Below are positions 35,327 to 46,180 of a stretch of DNA of 64,000 bases, piece after piece (the first letter of the stretch is position 1; the number at the start of each line of letters is the position of its first letter). This DNA is from Melampsora larici-populina 98AG31 (Eukaryota > Basidiomycota > Pucciniomycetes > Pucciniales > Melampsoraceae). Both the position numbers and the translations under genes were made by a program. The DNA is taken from NCBI RefSeq assembly GCF_000204055.1, contig NW_006768770.1:1113258-1177257 (forward strand), given 5' to 3'. The notes beneath the pieces were generated by a model. The model did no database searches. It was not told the DNA's origin and worked only from the letters and a program-made list of their open reading frames with translations.

Positions 35327-36450
35327 CACCACTCTCGAGTGGATTCACCCTATGTAAACAGTAGTCAAACTGCATTTCTGGACTGTACCTAGATTCTATT
35401 TCCTTTCATCTGAAAACCACTCGCATCCATTTAGGCCCCGTTTGGTATGGCTTACAAAAACTGGAAGAAATGTATTATTTTTTGAAAATAATCTATTTTA
35501 CACTTTTTCAAAAAAACTCGTTTGTTATCGCTTTTGCCCTTCTTTGCCCCTCTTTTCGAAAGCCATTTTTCAGTCGATAATCGATTATTTTGGATCATTT
35601 TGAAAGCTGCTCCAGACCAGCTTTCAAGTCTCGATAATCCATTATCAACCCGGGAAAGCCTCAAAACTCGGGGCTCCGTCGCATCAAGATTCAAGACGAC
35701 TTCCGATCAAAATCTTGACAACTGCAAACGATTCTTTTTCCATCACGCAAGAAACTTCAAATGTTCATGTTTATCAACTTTAGTCTGATTTGTATATCTT
35801 CAATTGTTGTAACGCGACTTCAATCTTTGCTAACGACTGTGATCCTTACAAGTTCAACTCTCATTTTGTAATAAGTTGACCTTCACAATCATCAATTTGA
35901 CTTTGGTATTTCCCCCAATTCCTGGTGATAGATAGAAACAACATCACCTGTTTCCTGGTGAACATATAGACTGAGGAGTTCAAACTTGGACCAAGTGATC
36001 ATTTCACTACTGATTAACTCCATTAACCCATTAGTATTCTATCGAGTCATCAATGGATCAATAGCCAAGTTGTGTTGATCTCTAAACGACTTGACCCATC
36101 AAAAATCAAGATGATAGTAGATTTTGATTGATATGTAGTCAAGTTTGATGAAATACCAAACAAGAACAAACAACATCAATTGATTTTTGCTTTGAAAATT
36201 GAATTTCAGATCTGAAAATTGGCTTCATAAAATAATAGATTATGCAATGCATAATCTATTAATTTCTAATGTATTTATAAAAGCTAAAAGCTATACCAAA
36301 CGGGGCCTTACATATGTACCCTGAAATTTGAAAACTACAAGTCGAGACCTGATAACACCCAGGCACGCATGATCATGTGCCTGAGAAGTACCAAGCTCGC
36401 ACCGTAAGCTCTGCATCTCACAACTTCGTTCAGAAAACACCAAGTTCACA
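35327..36450 (+). repeat. left terminal inverted repeat of the KDZ element, split by a MITE
   Basis: The parts 35327-35433 and 36311-36450 together (247 bp) match the reverse complement of 45926-46172. Differences seen: 'gataacaccc' for 'gataccaccc', 'gctctgc' for 'gctccgc', 'cttcgttc' for 'ctttgttc'. Confidence 0.92.
35434..36307. mobile_element. 874-bp MITE nested in the KDZ inverted repeat (PIF/Harbinger-like)
   Basis: Starts 'GGCCCCGTTTGGTATGGCTT' and ends with the inverse of 'GGCCCCGTTTGGTATAGCTT'. It is flanked by TTA on each side (35431-35433, 36308-36310). The 3-bp TWA-type duplication and GGCCCCGTTTGG ends fit PIF/Harbinger MITEs. It has no coding capacity; the interior is AT-rich. 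The opposite KDZ repeat gives the exact pre-insertion sequence, so boundaries are certain. Confidence 0.92.
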
Positions 36451-36598
36451 TACATATGTAGTCAGCTCAGCACTCTACCACTCTCCGCATCAAATTCAGA
36501 AAACATCAAGCTCACAAATTCAACACCATATTATCACATACTCGTATTCCACACCTCCGTCCAATAAGCGTCCAACAGTCACCTCACCGGTACTCATT

Positions 36599-39500
36599 AT
36601 GGGTGGCCGCAGAAAACTGCGAGGTTTCATCACCAACGTTACTGATGATCGTAAACGTCGAAAGAAAGCCAATCCGGAAGCTGAAGCCAGGGCCGAAGCC
36701 AAGTTTATGAAGAGAATTCTAGACACGAAACAATTCCTCCGCGGCACCCCACACCATCCTCACGAGCCAGCCGGAGGCCCAATTAGAACCCCTCACGACG
36801 GAACTGGAGATCTTGATCTTGAAGAGCCCAATGCCAACGACTTTATGCTATTGAATATGAACGAAAATGATCCCGATCCGCCCGATGATGATGGTGACGA
36901 CGATTGGATTGATGTAGAAGACTTTGATCGAGATGGAGCAATTCGAAGATTTGTTCAAAAACATCGAGGATACCGTTATGCAGCCCGACGTGATTCCCTT
37001 CAAAAGCAATGGGAAGGTCTCGAAAATCAGATCACAGCCGTCTACCTCGAGAATGAAGTTGCTACGTTGAACTGGACTACAAAAGCATCATACATTGGTG
37101 ATGTAAGCCCGGACTGCCAGTGTCACGCAGGTGTGTTTTATACTCGCAAAATGGATTTAATCGACATTCTTGGTAAGGCTTTTACTCAATGAAATCCGAT
37201 TCCACACTTCGAAACTGACCTTCCACCGCTATCACAGGACGATCAATATCTCTACCAGTCCGATTTTGCAAATGCTTACCTGAACCCATCCAGCTGGTAC
37301 ATCAAGGTTATATAGCTGCTTCTCCAAAACAACCTCGCACCGCCTTTTCGATTACTTTATTACAACAACATCACCACTTATGGCTCACGACGGTTGCTGC
37401 GAGGTCAAGCTATATTGATGGCCACCTCAATTTCCTGGACAAGCGGTCAGACAAAGCCCTTCGAGCAAGAGGAGGTCGTGGCACTCGGCGCAACCTATCA
37501 GAGCCCTTTTCCAGCGCTACTCACCTCTTCACCCGTATCACTGTACTTGCTAGCACACTACTCACGGAAGGACTTCAACTGTCAAGCAAGGACCTTTGGG
37601 CAGGCAAATGCCCTCGATGCTTTGGGCCGGTACTGAATGAGACGAAGGGATCCGTTGAAGAGCCTGACTTCATTATTTGCATGGACGGAAACTTTCAACA
37701 TCGACATAATATCCTCGCTAGCAAAGACCAACCTGAGGAAAGCCAATACCCGTCCTTATTCATTAAGCCAAGTAAAATAAAGCAACAAGATGCCAAATTA
37801 GCCGCTGCCCAAGCTACTGGGAATGTTGCAGCAACCGAAGTAAGTTATTTTCCTTAAAATAACTGCGTAATGAGATATTGACTCGAAAGAAACCACAGGA
37901 TCCCTGCTCTGAATCGCACAAGACAGCGAACGACACTCGAAGCTCCTCGACGTGGGACCGATGCGATGACACTGGTTTATTTGCAGCCGCCTGTCGACAC
38001 GATGTTCCATTAGTGATGGCCAATATATATCAAAGTGGCGAAAAGTAAGTAGTCCATTCTAATCATTCTACAAATTCTGATTAACTGATTTGAGCCGTCT
38101 TTCTCCTTTCACCAGGATGTATTACCCACTAAGCTTGATGAAGCATATCATGGACGACTTTCCAGACGAACGATTTGCTGTTTTGTATGACATTGGGTGT
38201 CATCTTGACAAGCATATTAAATTGGTAAGTTTCGAATTTTTCACCGAGTTATTGATCACCTCCTGTTGATACTGATTCAATATAAATCGTAGCACAATCT
38301 ATTACCTGAACATAAAGGTCGAATCATGTTGGGAACTTCTGTTTTCCATGCCTACGTGCATACTTGGGCCTGTCAACTTCTCTACAACCCTAGGTACCTT
38401 GATCACTGGGGCTTATCCGACGGCAAAGGACTTGAAAGGAATTGGTCCTTCTTGTCGCGCCTGATTGCTGGTTTACGAACGTCGACTCGATTACATCGGC
38501 TGCAAGCGATAGCTATACTGGCCGGATTCCTAACCTACGGCCTTCAACTAAGCACTGCCGATTGGTTATTAAGGCGACTTCAAAAGACTTCAACAACCAT
38601 CAAAGAAGCTCAAGCTACACTCGACCATTGGTGTCAAAAGCTCAACCCGTATGAGCCCGGCCGCAAATATACGACAGCGTTCTTCCGGAAGCAATGGCAA
38701 TCCGAAAGACTTGCAAATATTGAAAATTCAAAAGATATCAAAATTCGACAACAGATCGAATTGGGCAGGTTACTGTGCCTTGAGGATTTGCATTATAAGG
38801 TCTGGTGCGTGATTGTTTCACCTGCAAATTGCACCTTCCAAATCTTTCACTGACCCCCAGTTTGATCCATCACAGGCTCGAGGATGGATCACATGAGCAG
38901 CGAGCCGCTGAACGGCTGGAACGGGTTCAACAGCTTGGAATCGAGATTGCCGCACAGCGGCAGAAAGTTGGATTGCCTGACTGCTTTACTCATCTACCAA
39001 GTAAGCATGTCCACATTTATTATCGCTCCGTAATTATTGATGTTTAATAATCTTGATTAACAATTAGAGGACGCGTTCGATTTGTTATTGAAGGTCTGGT
39101 TTGCCAAGACAGAGGTGCGCACCAGATTCCTAGCTTTGAGGGCCGAACAAAGGCCATTGGACCCAGAAAACCGAGTTGGTGGTAGCTCACATCTTGGTAA
39201 GTCCTTCATATAACCTCATTTGTTGATTCTACCTGAACCATTATTCCCATTCCGAAAGGTACTCATGAGAAGGAGCGTATCATGGACGCCATTCAAAAAA
39301 GAACACGCACTATGAAGAAAATCTTGTCAAATTATAACTACATGGCCCAACAGTTCGCCGACATGTTCCCTGATCATCCAACATCTCCAGTAATTGAATA
39401 CATCGAACTTCTTGAACTCGAGGCCGATGATCCTTTCTGGAACAACGGAATTTTCACTCACTCAAACGAACCATGGGCACTTGATCATGCCACTCAGATG

Positions 39501-40112
39501 GGAATGCGAGCACTTGCTCGATTACAACGAGGGCGTGAGGAGCATCGCAGGGTCGGGTGGGAGGTGCGAAGAGCCATGCGTTGGGCTACTACTTCTTTTG
39601 ACCGTCTCTGGAACATCTTGGAACCTCTTTCGCAGTCGGACATCCTCCCTGAATCAGTTCAACCGTTCTTAGAACATGATATACTCAGTTCTGCTTCATT
39701 ACGCGCCAAGGTATCTATTGTTAAAGGCGTACTTCACAACGAATTGACCAGGATTGCCGAGTTAACTCTTCGGTGGGATTTTAAGATCAAGCAGGTCTAT
39801 TTGAAAACCGAAGCTCAGGTAGGCGATTTGCAATTGATGACGCGATGGCAGTGGCAACTTCAGAAGATGGAAGAACTACGATTGAATGGCTTTGGATCGA
39901 CCAAAGCTGGGGACTTTGAGCATCTAATGCCTACAGTTCCAGTCCGACATGATATCATACCTCAAGGCGTTAGAGAAGGTGGACCTGAGGAGCCTGATGA
40001 GGTTGGTGATGGAGATGTATCTGACATCAATGAGGAGGAATGGGCACAGGGAATCGATGAAGGTATGATGAGAAACATACTCGAAGCTATAGGACATGAA
40101 GTAATATCGTAG
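36599..40112 (+). CDS. KDZ transposase, intact reading frame
   Basis: Eight exons: 36599-37172, 37238-37839, 37899-38044, 38116-38224, 38293-38804, 38876-39000, 39068-39196 and 39259-40112. All are GT-AG; the total of 3051 nt gives 1016 residues. The N-terminus is basic with an acidic stretch. A KDZ-associated Cys region follows ('SPDCQCHAGVFYTRKMDLIDIL' then 'RFCKCLP'), then 'SKDLWAGKCPRCFG'. The RNase-H-fold core has 'CMDGNFQHRH' (Asp341), 'AVLYDIGCHLDKH' (Asp466), 'FHAYVHTWACQLLYNPR' and 'GLSDGKGLERNWS' (Glu525); Asp341/Asp466/Glu525 are the likely catalytic residues. Family members, from memory, usually read 'DGEGxER'; here Lys522 replaces the first Glu. A helical C-terminal part and acidic tail follow. 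An upstream in-frame ATG at 36377 lies in the inverted repeat; I prefer 36599 ('MGGRRKLRG') but the longer form is possible. Confidence 0.93.
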
Positions 40113-40469
40113 TAATTTTTCTCTAAGTTTTGTTTTAATTTCAATGTCTTTTGTTGTATTTATAATTTTTCTCTTTATCGTTGTTGTATGATATTTGCAA
40201 TTGATCAGAATAAACATGAGACACTCAAAATTATAAGAGTTTATATATATATATAAGAGTAAGTATATAAGAGTAAGGAAAAAACACCTTGACTCTAGTA
40301 TTGATAGTGATTCTCGAGCATGAAGATGCCGTGTTATGGTAAAAAGTCGTCCATAAAACATGACCTCCACACCAACACGCAGATGAGTCATATAGATGAG
40401 TCATATTACACCAGTCTATGTTCTGTAATATTCATAGAGTTCGTGTAAGAAATACACCTACAATCCCAT
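40113..40469. other. 3' flank of the KDZ transposase gene
   Basis: AT-rich, with a short TA run near 40235-40255 and 'agagtaagtatataagagtaag' type repeats. No gene. Confidence 0.45.
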
Positions 40470-42000
40470 TGAATGGATGTTTCGAAGGTGAAGATGACGC
40501 GCTATCGAAAAAAGTCAATAGTGAAAAATGTCCCCCGTACAAAGGTGCACATAAAATCACGTGCAAAGACCAAATTTACGAAGTCATCATAGACTTCGTG
40601 TCAGTTTTGTACCTGAGGGAGACGAAATTACCTACATGCTAGGATTGAAAGCAAGTTTTGATGAGGAAGATCAAGAGTTACGAAAAAAACTCATTAACAA
40701 AAATTGTCCACCATACAAAGAAGCATATTAATCAACGTACAAATATCGATTTTGCTTCATCTTCATAGACTTAATGTATGTTTTGTACATGAGTGAGCCA
40801 ATAACCCCTGTTTTTTAGGATTAAAAGCCATTTCCGAAGGTGAAGATCACAAGTTACGGAGAAAAACCATTAATGAAAGATGGCGCAAATACGAACAAGC
40901 ATATAAGTCAACGTGCAAATAGAGAATTTGGGACATTTACACTGACTTTCTGTCACTTTTATACCCGATTCTGAAGGAAAAACATGACTTTCGGGATCGA
41001 AAGTGTCTTTCAACAATGAAGATGAGGAGATATGAAAAAAAGCTATTAGTGAAAATTGACCGCGATACTAAGAAGCACATAAACTCACGTAGAAACATTG
41101 ATTTTGTGCTATCTTCATAATGTCCATACCAACTTTGTGCTCAAGTTGTATCAGATACCAATAACGAGTGTTGTGCAAGATTTCCCTCAAAACGCTTTTC
41201 ATGAAATCTAACACAAAATTGGACACGTATTGGCCACAAACATAGTGAAGAGAGCACAAATTTGATGTTTTAACGTGAGTTTATGTGCTTCTCTGCATCG
41301 CGGATCTTTTTCATTATTCACTTTTGGCCATAACTTGTCATCTTCATATTCGAAAAACAATATCAATCGAAAAAAAAGAGGTTAATTGCATCCAGTCAGC
41401 TACAAAAGACACACAACGTCTATGAAGATGAAGCCAATGTGATGTTTGCACGTTGAGTTATATGCTTCTCTGTATGGCGGTCATTGTTCATTATTGAGTT
41501 TTTTTGATAGCGCATCATCTTCACCTTTGAAAAAAGGTTTTCATCTTAAAAAACAGGCCTTTACGGGCCACTCACTTACAAACCGTACACAAAGTCCTTG
41601 AAGATGAAGCCATACGGACGCTTGTACGTTGGTTATTATGCTTCTCTATACGATGGACATTTTTCATTATTGAAAATTTTGCATTGCGCGTCATCTTCAC
41701 CTTCGAAACATCCTTTCAAACTTACATTGTGAGTGTTTTCTTCTCGCTCAATCACAAAGCTTACTCGAAGACTATGAAGATGACGCCTAAAAGATACGTC
41801 CGCGCTGGCTTATATGCTCCTTTTGACGGTGGTCATTTTTCATTATTGACTTTTTGCCGTACCTCCTCATCTTCACCTTCAAAAACCGCTTTCATTCCTC
41901 AAAGTGGTGTATCTGCACCTTCGAACTCAGGTATAAAAGTCACACGAACTTTCCTCATCTTCACTTTTCAAACAGTCATATCACTGATTTCATTCCTCAT
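40470..42000. repeat. palindromic array: four direct and four inverted ~178-bp units
   Basis: A degenerate unit begins with a 'gaaggtgaagatgacgc'-like motif and contains 'attagtgaaaaatg' and 'aagaagcacataa' ~40-70 bp later. It occurs at about 40483, 40664, 40841 and 41022 (spacing 177-181). It occurs inverted ('gcgtcatcttcaccttcg') at about 41335, 41511, 41688 and 41866 (spacing 176-178). The symmetry centre is near 41180. The array lies exactly between the convergent gene sets of the KDZ element. Units are diverged by perhaps 20-30%. Confidence 0.85.
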
Positions 42001-42492
42001 CGTGTAGTATCGTGTATCCACTATATATATATATAAATATTACAAATCAATAACTCATAACCCGGTCAACAAATAGAAATGAAACGAAATGAAACAATTT
42101 GAGACGTTTGCGCACAAGCGACATATGTAGTAGTACAAAGATAACATAGAAAACTTAAGAAAATATAATCCAAAAAGGAAATGGATAAGAATCAGCACAC
42201 ATCTTGTATCGCGGTGTACAGTCAATGGAAATTTGTATCATAATATCTTTTACGGAAGGCTGCTACCTATCACTACTATCTATCTGTAATATAACAAGCA
42301 ATCATCTCGTGTCTATAATTCGATATCAAGAGATTGTCTATAATTCGATATAAAGAGATTAGACACGCGTAAGCCTGTAACACTCTCGCTTATAGCAGCA
42401 GCAGCAGTGGTACTGTTCCTTCCTACTCAAAGAACCAACGATGTGTTAGCTGGCGATCTTATGTAACATCGTATGATTCCAGGAGACTTCAC
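42001..42492. other. non-coding stretch between array and zinc-knuckle gene
   Basis: Contains a TA microsatellite (about 42022-42033), a twice-repeated 'tctataattcgatat.aagagatt' at about 42315 and 42340, and an 'agcagcagcagcag' run at about 42395. It is the 3' flank of the minus-strand gene. Confidence 0.45.
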
Positions 42493-43316
42493 TCACGGTC
42501 TCCAACTCCAAATCTTGGACCAATCGTTCCATGGGGACACCACCGGGTTGAAAGCTTGAGTTTGTTTTCCTTTGAAAGCTTGACGTGTACTTTGTTTCGA
42601 GTGTGAATGAATGGACGGAATCTTGTTTGACAATGAGGTAGCCTTAGGAGTGGCGTTTGGGGAAGTCAGATCAATCCTGTCGGGGGATGATGCAATCTCG
42701 AGATCGATGATCTTGGTCAAAGCAGTGTTCGGATTGCTGTTGGTGGAAGGTGGATCCAAATTCATCGATCGAGTATTCAAATCGGTCGGTTGGCCATTTG
42801 AAAGGTCGGTTGTGACACTGATAGGGGTGGGCGTGCCAGATGGGCTCTTATCGTAGATGTTTTGACTAGATGAGGCATGTAAGTGAGAAATGTTGTTGAT
42901 GTTGAGAAGTAGAGCAAAGAGACTTACTTCGAGGTATCTTCCAACAGCGTGTCCATAGTCCACTTGCAGTAAGGAGGCATACCGAGTAATGCCTTTAAAC
43001 TGTATATCTTGCCGTTAGTTGTACGGCGCCAGTCTGGGATCGGTTCGGCTGAATTGGAGGTTTGAGCACATTGATATGAACGGTGCCCAAAGATGCCACA
43101 CTTCATGCACTGATCTTGGCCTTGGTGGACTCCCGGGTGCGCAGTTAAAGGGATCGAGACGGGGACACGCTCAGCGCTCCCGCGAGTAGACTTGATTAGT
43201 TCTAAGATCGAACTGGCCGCTGCTGAACTGACTGGAAATGACGAGATATGAAGGCCGGGCGTTAAGGCACTTGGGGAAAATTGGATGGCGGTACGGTTGG
43301 TAATGGGTGAAGACAT
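42493..43316 (-). CDS. CCHC zinc-knuckle protein, KDZ cargo
   Basis: Minus strand, start ATG at 43316-43314 ('MSSPITNRT'), stop at 42493, with at least one short intron at about 42880-42925. The N-terminus is Ser/Thr/Pro-rich; then a perfect retroviral-type zinc knuckle C-x2-C-x4-H-x4-C ('CMKCGIFGHRSYQC'). This is followed by 'IPDWRRTTNGKIYSLKALLG' and, after the intron, a long Ser/Thr/Asn/Pro-rich tail ending 'WNDWSKIWSWRP'. Zinc knuckles bind single-stranded nucleic acid, so a role in element DNA or RNA binding is plausible but unproven. Downstream of it lies the palindromic array. No inactivating change seen. Confidence 0.65.
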
Positions 43317-43523
43317 GATGCGATGTGTGAGGTATAATCTAGACTTGACAAGTTGAGAAGTAGTATAGAAGATTTCAAGTAAAACACGATAGTGAAAGTG
43401 AAAGTGGCGTGGATGGATGATAACTCGAATGGTGTGGATGATAAGTGTAGATCTGGAGCAATGAGGAGTTGGAAGGAAGACAAAAGACTCACAGGTTATA
43501 AAGTCCAAGAGATGACCTTCCAC

Positions 43524-44051
43524 CCGATCATCGGAGGTTGAGAAGCCTTGAAGTGTACTTGAAGACGCGAATCGTGACTTGAATGTTTATCAATAGATAA
43601 CCTTTATATTACGTGTACGTTGTATACGAATCATCAAATACTTGCATTGCATTAATGATTGGCTTCCTATACAAATTTCTCGCGATATCTCAATTTCTCA
43701 ACGATGTTATCCTTTAGATAGAACATCGGGCACAACTATAAGTGTAGTAATCATAGTGACCGATATCTTTTTGTACATAAAGGATGCTTGCCGAAATGGA
43801 TGATGCATGCCGAAGTCAATTCAGGCTTAAAGTGTACATGATATCAATATCGTAAATGATCCTTTGACTCTTGCCAAACTCAATTCACTTTTTCGAACGT
43901 GAATGTTAATTGAGCGCGTACAACTGAGGTGTTTCTTATCATCACCGTGAGTGACTCGTATCCTTTGGTTGTCTTATCATTTCATATCGAGCAAGAAACA
44001 AACTTTGAAACAAACAAAATAACAAAAAAATAACAAACAGTAACACGATAT
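43524..44051. other. intergenic within the KDZ element
   Basis: AT-rich, between two minus-strand cargo genes. It should hold the promoter of the zinc-knuckle gene. No other feature seen. Confidence 0.4.
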
Positions 44052-45836
44052 TTATGAATGCGACACGGTTTCCGAAGACATGGAATCTAGGGTATCAGAA
44101 GGGGGAACGCGAGATGTAGCAGTATCGGTAGTATTTTCAGTATTTTCAGTGTTTGCAGTGCGTTGAGGTTGAGCCGGAGTTGTTTGATTAAGTGGAGCCA
44201 GGCGGATCAAGTTGTTCTCGAGGTCGCTTTCGAGGGCCAAGAGTTTGGCACGTGTGATGTTGCTACTGACTGATCTGAAGGTCGCTTCAACTGATCGTGC
44301 GCCAGGGAGTAATTCAAGTTTGAATCCGGCTTCCGCGAGAGTGAGATCACATCTACTCCATGGCCAATGTTTCAACCCGGTTACTTCCTCTGAATAAAGG
44401 TATATATCAGCTGTGACTAATGAATTACATTCAGTCTATAAGACTTACTGCAATAACTTGAGAGGGACGCAACGACTCTGCTATGAAACTGGCGACTATT
44501 CTCTAATAAATGAAATCATCCGTTAAGCATGTAGAAACAAATCCGATATTTAGAAAACCTTATGAAAACCTACCTGATTTGGATTTGGTCATTTCACCGG
44601 GTTTTCGACCAACCAAGTGTGCTTGGACTTCGGTTGCAAAGTTATTGAAGCCATCCATTGCGTAGATATCCTCCACGATTTTCGTGACACCTACCGTTGA
44701 GCGCGTGAACTGAAAGCTATGAGTATTAATGTGATTGGAAACGCATACAATGACCATCTCAAAGTGGTTAGATTTGGCAAAAGGGATGCTCTGTTGCAGA
44801 AACTCGAGGCGTCACTCAGAAGTGTTCATCTGCAAGTTATCAATAAAAAGTACTCACCTTTTTCATGATGTCATCTAGATATTTGTCAGCGTTATCCTTG
44901 TATTTTTTGAGACTTCGTGGATTGACTACAGTGTTGGATCCAGACTGTAGTGTTTCGTTGCGAGATTGAGCCCCGACTTCCAGTTCCGCAAGGTCTTCGT
45001 CCATAGCTTGAAGGCTGGCCGGATCGGTCTCTTGAGTGGCCTCCTTGTAGACGTCCTTCTCCGCCTCAGTCATGCTTTTCCACACCGCACTGAGCTGTCT
45101 CATGCCTTCACCACTACCCACACCTCGAGCTAATCGTAATTTACCGTGCCTGTGTCAGTGAAGGATGATTATCGTTGTACATACTTAACTCACCTGCTTT
45201 GAAAACTTCTCTGGCTCTGGGACTTTGGAGGAATCGGTTCCATCGCGAAGGGCGGCGAACACCGATGTACTCTCCACTAAGCATATCACTTCTTGTCAGT
45301 GTAGTGTACATACATATGTACATACTACAGATATGGAAGAAATGAGTCGCTTACAAAACTGCTTCAATGTCTGAGACGGTGGTGCCAAGTTCGAGGGCTT
45401 TGATTGCAATCATGGTTTGCAATTCCTCGTGGAACTCAAGTAGAGACTCAAGGATATCATTGCTCATGCCGGAGGTGGCATGCTTTTCTGCTAAGTATCA
45501 AAGCTGAACCGCGGTTTTATCAGAGTTTTTCAAATCGGCTGGGTCGAACACCGGTTCTTCCTCCGTTTCAGCGCCAGAGCCGGTATCATTTCGCTTTCGC
45601 TTGTTGCTTTTACCTTTTTTACTTTTGGTTTTGTTGCGTTTGCGGGGAGGTTTGTTCGTAGCAGTTGATGGCACTTCGGTAGTATTGGTATTGGTACTGA
45701 TGCGCTGGCTGGGTGTACTGGTATGTTGTGTATGGCTGGGAGTGTGGAGACCGCTCGCTTCGTGAGCAGCAATGCGTTCTAAATTGGCTACTACCTGGGT
45801 GCCGGTGGGATGGAAGGGGTGTCCAGTGATCGGCAT
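44052..45836 (-). pseudogene. HMG-box-like protein, KDZ cargo, two premature TGA stops
   Basis: Six exons on the minus strand: 45836-45355, 45276-45194, 45129-44858, 44829-44574, about 44502-44448, and about 44390-44052. All are GT-AG with consistent phase. The N-terminal part is Thr/Ser-rich with a strongly basic, nuclear-localisation-like patch ('RKRNKTKSKKGKSNKRKRN'). Exons 2 and 3 form an HMG-box-like module: 'RRPSRWNRFLQSPRAREVF' then 'GMRQLSAVWKSMTEAEKDVYKEA'. The C-terminal part ('MDGFNNFATEVQAHLVGRKPGEM', 'ENNLIRLAPL') is unfamiliar. The frame carries TGA at 45500-45498 (before 'YLAEKHATS') and at 44814-44812 (before 'RLEFLQQ'); both could derive from CGA (Arg). HMG modules on KDZ cargo proteins fit a DNA-bending partner. 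Its start lies just inside the right inverted repeat. Confidence 0.7.
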
Positions 45837-45925
45837 AGTGGCTTGAATATTCTAGGTTGGCTGTGGTGAGCTGTGGTGATCTGAGTTTGGGGATGGATTG
45901 AGTTTGGATGGATTGGGTTTGAATT

Positions 45926-46172
45926 TGTGAACTTGGTGTTTTCTGAACAAAGTTGTGAGATGCGGAGCTTACGGTGCGAGCTTGGTACTTCTCAGGCACA
46001 TGATCATGCGTGCCTGGGTGGTATCAGGTCTCGACTTGTAGTTTTCAAATTTCAGGGTACATATGTAAATGGATGCGAGTGGTTTTCAGATGAAAGGAAA
46101 TAGAATCTAGGTACAGTCCAGAAATGCAGTTTGACTACTGTTTACATAGGGTGAATCCACTCGAGAGTGGTG
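45926..46172 (-). repeat. right terminal inverted repeat of the KDZ element
   Basis: Uninterrupted 247-bp copy. It preserves the empty target site of the MITE ('atccatttacatatg' on the minus strand, TTA at 46066-46068). Confidence 0.92.
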
Positions 46173-46180
46173 GTAGAATG
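46173..46180. repeat. 8-bp target site duplication, right
   Basis: GTAGAATG, identical to 35319-35326. Confidence 0.88.

Larger units (their letters stand above)
35327..46172. mobile_element. complete KDZ-superfamily DNA transposon, 10,846 bp
   Basis: Both termini read 'CACCACTCTCGAG' inward and are flanked by the 8-bp direct repeat GTAGAATG. The terminal inverted repeats are 247 bp each once a nested 874-bp MITE and its 3-bp duplication are removed from the left one; only about three or four differences are visible. An intact eight-exon transposase gene lies on the plus strand. Two further genes on the minus strand (CCHC knuckle; HMG-box-like) converge on it, separated by a palindromic repeat array. 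KDZ (Kyakuja-Dileera-Zisupton) elements are known for 8-bp duplications and multi-gene cargo in basidiomycetes. Length without the MITE is 9,969 bp. The near-identity of the repeats suggests a fairly young insertion. Confidence 0.93.

Noticed and set aside
40418..40642. 74-residue open frame in the palindromic array
   Set aside because: Frame not kept in the other seven units.
45619..45999. Minus-strand 126-residue open frame with the same first ~22 residues as the frame starting at 36377
   Set aside because: The shared residues come from the KDZ inverted repeat. The real downstream gene (HMG-like) uses a different frame from 45836.
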